A DNA stretch of 12,417 bases, from the NCBI GenBank assembly GCA_943704415.1, contig CALSCO010001481.1:1-12417 (forward strand), given 5' to 3'. The notes under the pieces are model-generated. The model was not told the origin of the DNA and did no database searches. It worked only from the letters and a program-made list of their open reading frames with translations. The stretch is from Parvularia atlantis. Lineage: Eukaryota > Opisthokonta > Rotosphaerida. The translations under genes and the position numbers were made by a program. Below are positions 1-7,567 of this stretch, in pieces (position 1 is the first letter of the stretch; every line of letters begins with the position of its first letter).

Positions 1-120
1 GGGGGGGGAAGCCCGCGCTGCTGTTGTTGACACGATCCGAACGACGGCGACGCAGCCGCACGCGACGCACCACGGCAATGGTCGTGAGGATCGCGTCGCG
101 CTGCGCGTCGCTTACGTCGC

Positions 121-160
<40 letters not shown>

Positions 161-169
161 GTCGTTCAT
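1..169 (-). CDS. 5' end of a divergent gene of unknown product (partial, leaves the window)
   Basis: Seen: reading leftward from an ATG at 169-167, the frame encodes Met-Asn-Asp, then 13 alanines (all GCG codons, 160-122), then GDVSDAQRDAILTTIAV. At 70 a GTGCGT donor identical to those of the neighbouring genes begins, followed by a GTGTCAAC branch-like stretch and CAG acceptors ending at 21 or 18, giving a 50 or 53 nt intron, the usual size here. A second exon (CAG CGC GGG CTT or CGC GGG CTT) then runs off the window at position 1. The ATG lies 50 bp from the ATG of the gene on the other strand, as expected for a head-to-head pair. Inference: this is the N-terminus of a real protein. I do not recognise the family; the part visible is too short. 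Alternative: the whole stretch is 5' leader of the plus-strand gene and the alanine run is a chance GCC repeat. Confidence 0.4.
122..160. repeat. GCC/GGC trinucleotide repeat, about 13 units
   Basis: An uninterrupted run of GCC units on the plus strand, 39 bp in one register. Read on the minus strand it would be 13 GCG alanine codons directly after Met-Asn-Asp of the putative divergent gene. Read on the plus strand it also gives alanines, but in a frame that does not join the downstream gene. Length variation between strains is likely for a perfect trinucleotide tract. Confidence 0.9.
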
Positions 170-219
170 CCCACGTATCTACGCACCACTTACCACTCGA
201 CCATTCACTACCGGGAGCG
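170..219. promoter_or_regulatory. Putative 50-bp bidirectional promoter / shared 5' leader
   Basis: This gap lies between the ATG of the putative minus-strand gene (169) and the ATG of the plus-strand GRAM/DysF gene (220). It is visibly richer in A, C and T (runs such as CACCACTTACCACTCGACC) and poorer in CpG than its surroundings, which is typical of a leader or core promoter. I see no TATA box. The role is inferred from position and composition only. Confidence 0.4.
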
Positions 220-3155
220 ATGGAGGCGCTTCAGGCGGTTCTCGAGATGAGGCGCACGCCGCTGCCCGAAGGCGCGTGCGCGTCCCGCCTTGCCGTGCGT
301 GCGCTACGCTGACGTGTGGCGCGTGCTGCGCGTGCAGCCGAGGACGATGCGGCAGGGGCAGCCGTCACGCCCGTCGACGCGCGCAGCGGTGCGACGATGC
401 GGCCGTCTGCGTGTTGATCGTGCGTGCGTGACACGACGACGCGCGGCAGCACCCACGGCCGTGCTGCGCCGTCTCGTGCGCGCGCACCTGCGCAGGACGA
501 TCGGCGTCGTGCGCGTGCGTGCGCATGTGCACATGCGGATGCACATCGCCGGCTGAGCCTGCGGCGTTGCAGCGCATGTGCGGCCAGCTGCTCGCCCACG
601 CGGCGGGCAGCGAGATCGACTCGACGCACAAGTACCGCCTGACGCAGCTCGCGCGCGAAGTCGCGATCCTCGGCCGCCTGCTCGAGAAGCTGTCGACGCT
701 GAGCCGCGCGGGCGCGGTCACGGGCGACAGCGAGAACGACGACGCCAACGACGCCCTCGCCCTGCTCAACGCGTGGCTCACCAACGCCCACCTCGCCACC
801 AAGCTCGTCATCCTGCTGAGCTACCTCGCCGCGACGCTGCAGCTGCCGCTCAACCTCACCGGCTGCGACGGCGTCGTCCTCAGCCAGCTGCAGCTGCCGC
901 TCGAGCCCGCGTCGCCCTCCGCCGCCGCAGCGGCCCAAGCGGACGCGCCGCCCACGCCAACGCTGGCGGCCGTCGCGACGCCGATGCCACTCGACGTCTC
1001 GCTCTATATCACCAACGGCGCCCTGCGCACATTCTGGGCCAGCGCGGTCGGCGTGCGTGAGCCCACGTGCCCGCTCAAGGCGTTCGTGTCGGCGCTCGAG
1101 GGCGAGTGGGAGGTCGGCGCGATGCTGAGCGAGGCCACGCTAGCGGGCTTTGCGCAGGCGATCGTGTCGGTGCCCGGCACGGTCTCGATCTTCTGCCTGG
1201 ACGAGTACGTGCGCTCGGTCGGGCTCGTGACAGCGCTGGCCATCAAGCGCGGCGAGTTCGCCTCGGCCGAGGCCATCAGCACCGACATCGCCGCCCTCGT
1301 CTCCACCGCCACCCCCGATAGCGTCGCCGACCGCGAGACGCTCGTGCGCCTGCAGCGCCGCATCGACGCCTACATGACGATGCAGGAGGAGCAGCTACAG
1401 CAGCTCGACGCCAAGCTCGACCGCCTGCGCGTGCTGCTGCAGACGGTCGAGCCGCCGCACGTCGCCGCGGCGCTGCTCGACATCGCGCAGAAGGACCACC
1501 AGTCGCGCACGGTGTCGGAGCGCGCCGCGCGCCAGCAGCTGCAGCAGCTCTACCAGCTCACGGTCACGCGCAGCACCGACCTCGCCAACGAGGAGCAGAT
1601 CATGGCCGAGCAGGCCGAGCGCCGCCGCCAGCGCGAGGGGTCTGCGACATCGACGGCCAGCGGGTACGCGACGCCGCGCACAGCGCTGCAGAGGCTAACG
1701 CGCGCGCGTGCCGGGCGCGCAGGAGCAGCATCAGCAACCCGCCGCACGACCTCATCCGGCGCAGCAGGAACTTCCAGGAGGTCATGGAGAACATGCGCCG
1801 CTCGGCAGAGGGCGTGGACATGCAGCGCCTGAACGTGCGCATCTGCATGACGTGCGATTGGCCTGGCTGATCCTGGCGCGCGAGCAGGAGCTCGTTAACA
1901 AGCTCAACGAGGGCAATCTCGAGCACGTGCGCAGGCCCGACGCCGAGATGCGCAAGCTTTTCCAGCTGGCCCCAAACGAGCAGTTCATGTGCGCAACGGG
2001 CAAGCACGCGTCGCCCAGCTGACCGCTCGCGCGCAGCTACGGCGTGTCGTGCAGCATCCGGCTGCCGACCGACACCCTGCTCACGGTCGGTGTGCTCTAC
2101 ATCTTTGCGCACACGCTGTGCTTCCAGCGCACGTTCTGGCAGGTGCGCGGGCTGCGTGCGGCGTCGGCCCTCGCGCATGCTCATTCGCGCCCCGCGTGCA
2201 GGAGCGCGGCCCGTACCTCATGCCACTGCACCGCGTGCTGCGCCTGCTCAAGGTGCGCGACCCGATCCCGCCCTTCTTCGACGCGTCGATCCAGGTGCGC
2301 ACGGCACAAGTGGCGCACGCTCGCGTTGACCGTACGTGCCAGATCGAGCTGTGCGACCCGGCCGCGTCGTACCTGCTCGCCTCGCTCAGCCGGCGCGACG
2401 TCCTCTTTGAGCTGCTCCAGCTGCTCGTGCGCAGCCACAAGCACCTGACCGCGGCGGCGGCTGAGTCGCAGCTGGACATGGGCATGATCGTGACAGAGGT
2501 GCGCTCGCGCCTGCGCTGCACGCGAGGTGCAGTGCTGAGCACGCGGCGCGAGCAGGAGGTATACCAGAATGAGCGGTACCTGCCGCTGGCCGGCTTCACG
2601 CAGCCGCTCAACTACCCCGCGTACTCGGACCAGGACGGCACCGCCAAGTGCGTGCGCGCGTGCAGACACGGACAGTGCGTTCTCACCGCCGCCGCAGGTT
2701 CAAGGAGGGCATGCGCGCACCGAGCGGATCGCGGTGGATCTCGCGCTGGCAGATCGATCGCTCGTTGCCACATCTGGACGCCGAAGGCTGGGAGGTGCGC
2801 CCGCTGACCCGCGCGCTGCGTGCACAGCGGTGCTGAGCCACTCGTTGCGGCCGCAAGTACGCTACCGCGTTCAAGACGTCCTGGGGCCCGCGCACGCCCG
2901 CGGTCTTTGTGCGCCGGCGCAAGTGGGTGCGCCAGCGTGTCAACGTCCCGCCTGACTTTGACGCGCCCGGCCGGTGCGCGCACTCGGCCGCCGCGTGCAT
3001 ACGGCTGACCGCTGAGCGACACGCAGGTCGCCGTTGCTCGGGCGCGAGGTCGAGCTGTTTGCGGATGACGGCACGCTTCTGAGTGCGTGCGAAGGCGCAC
3101 GCCGCGCTGCCGCTGACCCACCGCGCGCGCACTCTCAGACCGTGCGGTGCTGTGA
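220..3155 (+). CDS. GRAM and dysferlin (DysF) domain protein with an N-terminal CBL-like EF-hand-type domain
   Basis: Spliced model (732 codons, all phases consistent): exons 220-271, 338-388, 450-508, 573-1663, 1723-1834, 1888-1988, 2037-2142, 2202-2294, 2343-2498, 2556-2647, 2698-2794, 2858-2973, 3027-3082, 3139-3155 (stop TGA 3153-3155). Domains: residues about 55-170 form a helical region. About 200-275 resembles the EF-hand-like module of CBL (FW at 208-209, a PLKAFVSALE segment, then VSIFCLD at 258-264). About 315-410 is a Glu/Gln/Arg-rich coiled coil. About 472-590 is a GRAM domain (MRKLFQL...GVLYIFAHTLCFQ...YLLASLSRRDVLFELLQLL). About 608-705 is a DysF pair (VYQNERYLPLAGF and YSDQDG; then DAEGWE, FKTSW and FVRRRKWVRQRV). 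GRAM domains bind phosphoinositides or other membrane lipids. DysF domains occur in ferlins, TECPR proteins and fungal Pex23/Pex30-type peroxins. No signal peptide or membrane span is seen, so a peripheral membrane or trafficking role is inferred. The first three exons are the weakest part: intron 1 needs a GC donor to keep frame, and no homology supports residues 1-54. From exon 4 onward the model is firm. Confidence 0.88.
272..337 (+). other. Putative GC-AG intron 1 of the GRAM/DysF gene
   Basis: The intron would begin GCGCGT after CCCGAAG and end GCGTGCAG, with CTGAC at 308-312. It is the only junction I found that joins the ATG-220 exon (phase 1) to the open exon 338-388. The GT donors at 276 and 295 give the wrong phase. 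There is no homology in this part of the protein, so the assignment rests on frame alone. Confidence 0.35.
2499..2555 (+). other. In-frame 57-nt intron inside the GRAM/DysF gene
   Basis: The stretch starts GTGCGC, contains a CTGAG branch-like motif and ends GAGCAG, but is a multiple of three without a stop codon, so it could be retained as 19 extra residues between the GRAM and DysF domains. The donor matches the local consensus, so splicing is favoured. Confidence 0.6.
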
Positions 3156-3195
3156 TCGCCCTTCCAATGTTATCTGCCGTCTGCTGCGCAACACG
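3156..3195. other. 40-bp tail-to-tail gap between convergent genes
   Basis: The stop codon of the plus-strand gene (3153-3155) and the stop of importin-11 on the minus strand (3198-3196) are separated by only 40 bp. No AATAAA-type signal is visible on either strand. The 3' ends of the two transcripts must therefore overlap, or be processed within tens of bases of the stops and partly inside each other's coding regions. Confidence 0.8.
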
Positions 3196-6100
3196 CTATG
3201 CACATATGCTCTGCAGCGTGTGCTGCAGGTCCGAGTCGATCTGGCTCAGCAGCCGGTTGGCCTGCTCGACGCCGTACGCCTGCTGCATCAGCAGCACCTG
3301 CTCCTTGACAAACGGCCGCAGCTCGCGGTTGTACACTGGGTCCTGCTTCATGATCTGCGCGCGCGCGCAAACGAGCGTCAGCGCCTCGCCGCGGACAGCC
3401 AGTCGTGCGCACCTCGCGTCGCCGGAACAGCTCAGGCGTGCCCTCGAGCGTCGTCTGCTCGTACTCCTCGTCCTCCTCATACATGAGGTTGCTAGCGAGC
3501 GCGCGGCGGCGGCGTGAGCCTGCGCCGCGCCATGCCAGCGGCCGGACGCACTCGCTGTAGGTCCCCGTGGCCGTGTTCTCGCTCGTCGTCTGGAACACGA
3601 TGCCCAGGACCGAGTTGACGATGTCCTCCAGGTGCTTGAGCACGACCGGGTGCTGCACCGGCAGCAGTGTGCACAGCGCCATCGCGTTCAGCTTGGACTG
3701 CGACGGCTGGCCAAAGCCCGACACCTGTGAGAGCGCGTCAGCGCCATGCGCGCGCCATGCGTGCAAACGTGCCCGCTGGGTCCAATGCGAGAGGATGTCG
3801 TCGAACGCGACGTCGCCCGCAGACACGAGGAACGTCAGCGTGAGCTCGCGGCACTGCATCAGGAGCCGCGAGAGCACCGTCAGGTACGCCATGTGCATCA
3901 CCATCGGCGCCTGCGCGCGTGGTGCCGCGTCAGACGGCAGCACACGAGCTCAGATGGCCCCATGCCGCGCACGTTGACCTCGGGCTTGGCCAGCGCCTGG
4001 CCAAAGGCCGGCATACATGGCTGGAGCACGCTCAGGCCGACGCTCGGGTGCCGCAGCAGGATCACGTCGATGTCCTGCGCGGCTGCCGGTGAGCGGGCAG
4101 ACGCACGCGACGACAGCAGCGCACCTTGGTCACGGGCCCGAGCGTCTTGCCCTTGGAGTAGTCGGACGGCAGGTTGATCGCCCACTGGAACACGTGCGAA
4201 AGCGCCGGCACGCCCTCCTGTGCGCCGCTGTGAGTGCGCTGTCGCCGTGCTGCCGTCCGCGCACACCATCAAGTGCGCGGGCGAGGGCGTGAGCAGCTGG
4301 TACGAGTAGATCACGTCCGCGCAACCCTTGAGCGTGGCCTCGCCGGCGCGGGCCATGATGGCGCACGCGCGCGGGTACAGCGCCCTGTGCGCGCCGCGTC
4401 AGCCGCAGCGCCCGCGCGACGCGCAGAGCGCACCAGACATCGTTGCTGACGTCGTTGGGCGCGTTGCGGATCGTCGCCGTCCACAGCTCCATCACCTCCT
4501 CGAGCAGCAGCGAGTCCTGCGTGGGCTGTGAGCGTGCACGCGTCCTATTGCGCCGATGCGCACGCGCACCTCGTCGGACGCAGTGCAGTGGCGGATGATC
4601 GGCAGCACGAACGGGTGCAGCGTCACCGACTCGGCCTGGAAGCCCTGCGAGCGGCGTCGTCAGCGAGGCGTCCGCCGCTGCAGAGCACGCGCGTACTTCG
4701 ACCACGCGCGTCATCAGCTGCACAAGCTTGATGCGCAGTTGCAGGTTGTCGCCGGCCGCGTGCCACATGTACGGCAGCGTCTGCATCACCGTCGGCAACA
4801 GCGGGCGCAGTTTGGCCTGCGGACGTGCGTGCCGCGCATGAGCGGACGGCCCCTCGGCCTCGGCGAGCGAGTGCACCGGCGTCCCGCCGCGCGAGATGAC
4901 CACGGCGAGGCAGTCGAGCAGCAACGTGCTCGCGTCGTTCTCGGTGGCCTGGTGCAGGTTCGCGACGATGCGCCGAAACGTCTCCTCCAGGTACGGCTCA
5001 AACATGCTCTGGTCAAAGTCAAAATCGTTGAGCACTGCGCAACATACGCCAGCATCAGCAACGCCCCAGCCACGCGACGCCAGTGCACCTCGCCGCATCG
5101 CCCGGATCGCAGCCAGCCGCACGACCATCACCTGATCCTCGCCCATGAGCGACACAAGCACCTGGTACAGCGCGGTGCGGCCGCGCTGGCTGAGGTTGAC
5201 GCTGACCCACGCGTCGATGAGCAGCGCCAGCCGTCGTCGCAGCACAAGCGCGCTGCAGCTGTAGGTCAGACGCGCGGCTGGGCAGGCGCTGCACACTCTG
5301 CACGCACGCGAGCTGGCTCGGGTGTGCCGCCTCGGCGATCAGGCGCGTCGTCAGCAGGCCCTCCATGTCGATCGTGCTGTAGAGGTAGAACGCGCAGAGC
5401 GTCATGACGTTGTACACGGCCTCCTTGAGCAGCACGGCATCGGTGCTGGCGTCCGGCGCGATCTCTGCAGCAGCAGCAGCAGCGCGGTCAGACCTCGGGC
5501 GTCTTAACGCGTGTGGCTGCAGCGCACCGGTCGCGTATTGGATCAGGCGCAGCAGCACGGGCATCGTCGCCGTTGCAAACTTGTCCACGAACAGCGTGAT
5601 CACAGCCTCGGTCGTCACCTACAGCCGTCGAGTCAGCACAGCGCGCACGCACTACGCTGGCGCCGCACCCGCAGGGACTCGAGCAGCGTCGTCGAGTCTT
5701 CGAGCACGAGAAACTCCTCTGGCTGCTCCTGCATGAGCTGGATCTCGCGCTCGGACAGCACGAGATACTTGGTCACCTGTATCGGCGGCCGTCAGGCGTC
5801 GCAAAGCGTGCGCGGTGTGTGCGCACCAGCAGCTCAAACACCTGCACCTGCCGCTCGGGCGTCCAGAACTGCGTCAGCATCTGCAGCTCGGTGTGCTGGT
5901 CGGGACTGTGCGCAGCCAGGCCTGCGGTGCGGTCGCTGAGCACACGCGCGACAAAGGTGCGGCTCGACGCACGCTGCAGGTCGCAGAGCCGCTTGGCCGT
6001 GACGAGTACGAGGTACACGCAGCGGACGAGGAAGCCCGTGAGCGACCACACGTTGCCTGTGCAGTGTATCACGCGCTCAGCCAGACCCAGAGCGGCCGAG

Positions 6101-7512
6101 CGCGCACTGTTCTGTGTCGCGGCCGCGAGCTGCTCGAGGAAGTAGCCAAAAACGGGCAGGCATGCCGGGTTGGAGGCCATGTACGCGGGCTTGTGCTCCT
6201 GGATGTCGATAACGGTCTTCGCCAGCTGCACGATGACCTTGGCGACCAGGTCACGGAATGGGCTCGGGGCGTCGCCGAGCGACACGTCTGTGCGCGCGAC
6301 CGGCGTCAGCAAGTCGCATCCGAGCTGGGCAGACGGCGCGCACAGACGCCGATGAACGACTGCAGCGCCCTGTGCAGCAGCCCGACAAGCTCCTGCGGCA
6401 CGCACACGATCAATACACACGCGCTGCGGCGCGCGCAAACACACGTGCCTGCGCCTGCGGCATGTTGGCGAAGACCTCGTCCTTCCAGCAGTGCACAAAC
6501 GTGTACCGCAGTGCTTTGAGCGTCTGCATGCACAGGGTCAGGGCGACGATCATAGCCTCGCGCTGCGGCGGTGCCAGGGCCACATCGTGGTTCGCCGCGA
6601 CCAGGCGGAAGAACTCGTCCAGACGTTGCAGCAGCAGGCCGTGCAGGTGTGCGAACAGCGCGGGCGCGACCTGCGCGGCGCAGCAGTTCAGCGCAGGCGG
6701 TGCCGCACATTCTTTCTTGTGCGCGCCTCTGCGATCTGCCGCCCGCCCGCCGGGATGCGCCGCCGTGCGACGGTCTTGATGACCATCTGCAGCGTGCGGA
6801 TCGAGCGCTGCTGCACGAGCGGCGATGGCGCCTGGACCGCCTGGGCGAGCGTGGGCAGCAGCTCGGGCCTGCAGCGCGGCCCCATGAGCATGCCGCTGCA
6901 TGCACTGCGGCGCGCGCGCACCACTTGTCGGGCGCGTCGTGGCGGGCGATCTTGGCCACGAGCACGGCGAGCTGGATCGCGATCTGCCGCGCCGTCAGCA
7001 GAGCGGGCTCCCAGCGCGAGCCCCGCACGCGGCACCTGGTTGGATGCCTCGTCGTTGAGCTGCAGCAGCGACGTGCGGATGAACGTCTTCTCGTCCTCGG
7101 GGATGGCGCTGTGGCGACGGTGAACGAGCCGCCGCGACCAGAAGCGAAAAGCGCACTTGGCCGCGCTCTTGCGCCAGTACTTGTCTATGCCGTTCTTGAT
7201 CGTCACGACCGCCAGCCACCGCACGTCCTCGGCCAGCGAGCGGTTGGCGGTGATGCCCTGGCGCGCGCGCTCGCGCGCGCTGTCTGAGCGTTCGCACACT
7301 GCCCAGCCCTTGCCGCACCATCATCGCGCCGTAGTACCCCGGCGAGCGCTCAAGCGTGCTCAGCTGCCCCTCGGCCACGCGGATGCGCATCTGGTCGTTC
7401 GACAGCGCCTCGCGCAGCAGCGCTAGCAGCAGCTCGGGCCCTGCGCGCGGCGGCCGAGCCGTGAAGCGCCGCGATCGAGAGCCGGCGGTCACGTGCCTGC
7501 CATCGCCGCCAT
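3196..7512 (-). CDS. IPO11: Importin-11 (importin-beta family nuclear import receptor)
   Basis: Spliced model of 23 exons, 1,056 codons plus TAG: 7512-7497, 7440-7319, 7257-7157, 7108-7036, 6983-6922, 6868-6709, 6670-6449, 6392-6344, 6287-5973, 5921-5827, 5776-5669, 5618-5528, 5464-5308, 5258-5089, 5034-4697, 4644-4570, 4516-4434, 4384-4265, 4227-4125, 4074-3973, 3910-3773, 3724-3413, 3354-3196. It is collinear with animal importin-11 from end to end: VRWLAVVTIKNGIDKYWRKS (about 58-77, importin-beta N-terminal domain), HDAPDKWPELLPTL, KYLVLSEREIQLMQEQPEEF, LLKEAVYNVMTL, LNDFDFDQSMFEPYLEETF, SLLLEEVMELW, TATGTYSEC, an acidic stretch YEEDEEYEQ (about 980-990), and a C-terminal DPVYNRELRPFVKEQVL. 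The family (Kap120 in yeast, KA120 in plants) binds Ran-GTP, carries cargo such as ubiquitin-loaded E2 enzymes or ribosomal proteins into the nucleus, and is built of HEAT repeats. The model is somewhat longer than the human protein (about 975 residues). Uncertain points: exon 1 (needs a GC donor), the donor of intron 7, the acceptor of the intron near 4265-4217, and an insertion at about 4800-4850 that may hide another intron. Confidence 0.94.
3725..3772 (-). other. GC-AG intron (donor GCACGT) in IPO11
   Basis: Read on the minus strand the 48-nt stretch runs from GCACGT to CTCACAG with a CTGAC branch motif. Removing it joins ILSHWTQR to VSGFGQPSQSKLNAMAL with the same spacing as human importin-11 between the conserved Trp and the Leu-Ser-Ala helix. 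The only GT nearby (GTTTGC) gives the wrong phase. It is a multiple of three with no stop, so an unspliced 16-residue insert is the alternative. Confidence 0.7.
5465..5483. repeat. Short CTG/CAG repeat at an intron 3' end
   Basis: About six CAG units on the plus strand (CTG on the coding strand) lie immediately before the acceptor of the IPO11 intron 5527-5465. They supply several competing AG acceptors in a row. The conserved junction to EIAPDAST uses the last one. Confidence 0.7.
5922..5972 (-). other. In-frame 51-nt intron in IPO11
   Basis: On the minus strand it starts GTGCGT and ends CACCGCAG, is a multiple of three and has no stop. Splicing gives CDLQRLAAHSPDQH; retention would add 17 residues. 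The consensus donor favours splicing, but conservation in this part is too weak to decide. Confidence 0.55.
6393..6448 (-). other. IPO11 intron 7 with alternative GC or GT donor
   Basis: The acceptor CCGCAG before ELVGLLHRAL is clear. Two phase-compatible donors exist six bases apart: GCACGT at 6448 after GCGCAG, and GTGTTT at 6442. The first repeats the GCACGT donor seen elsewhere in this gene; the second is GT but unlike any other donor in the window. They differ by two residues (Ala-Arg) in the product. Confidence 0.5.
7261..7281. repeat. Alternating (GC)n tract inside an intron
   Basis: A nearly pure alternating purine-pyrimidine tract, GC repeats broken once by TC, fills the 3' part of the second IPO11 intron (7318-7258). 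Such tracts can adopt left-handed DNA; here it more likely reflects relaxed intron sequence in a G+C-rich genome. Confidence 0.8.
7441..7496 (-). other. Putative GC-AG first intron (donor GCACGT) of IPO11
   Basis: The first coding exon would be ATG GCG GCG ATG GCA G, followed by GCACGTGACC and an acceptor CGCGCGCAG. Joining gives MAAMAGPELLLALLREAL, leading straight into the conserved first HEAT repeat. The GT just inside (GTGACC) puts the junction out of phase, and there is no other ATG between the XPO4 stop and the conserved helix that could supply the start. Confidence 0.6.
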
Positions 7513-7567
7513 TACCGGGACGTGTATGGCGATGCGCGCTAGCCCCTAGTGTTAAATTCACATGGGC
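7513..7567 (-). promoter_or_regulatory. 55-bp gap between the XPO4 stop and the IPO11 start
   Basis: On the minus strand this holds the A+T-rich stretch GAATTTAACACTAG soon after the XPO4 stop, then CATACACG and GGTA before the IPO11 ATG. It must contain both the 3' end of XPO4 and the promoter/leader of IPO11, unless the two are co-transcribed. An ATG-TGA start-stop lies at 7563-7558. No TATA box or poly(A) hexamer is recognisable. Confidence 0.6.

Noticed and set aside
24-431. Plus-strand open frame with an alanine run, overlapping the start of the GRAM/DysF gene
   Set aside because: It has no ATG before 78, is low complexity, is out of frame with the ATG at 220, and shows no conserved segment. 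The repeat fits the minus-strand frame better.
231-938. Long minus-strand frame opposite the GRAM/DysF gene
   Set aside because: Antisense of a well supported exon; composition dominated by Arg/Ala/Gln from reverse-complemented G+C-rich codons.
4556-5407. Long plus-strand frame (283 codons) across the IPO11 gene
   Set aside because: It lies opposite several conserved importin-11 exons and has only Arg/His/Gln-rich sequence; stop-poor antisense frames are expected at this G+C content.
5465-5483. CAG repeat as a polyglutamine tract
   Set aside because: It lies at the 3' end of an intron; on the coding strand it reads CTG, and conserved importin-11 sequence resumes only after it.
7261-7281. 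(GC)n tract as a regulatory Z-DNA element
   Set aside because: It lies in a short intron of a G+C-rich genome, where such runs are expected; nothing else supports a regulatory role.
6995-7561. IPO11 starting at the GTG at 7561 as one uninterrupted exon
   Set aside because: It needs a non-ATG start and adds about 35 residues of Arg/His/Gly-rich sequence not seen in importin-11; the ATG at 7512 plus a short intron gives a natural N-terminus.
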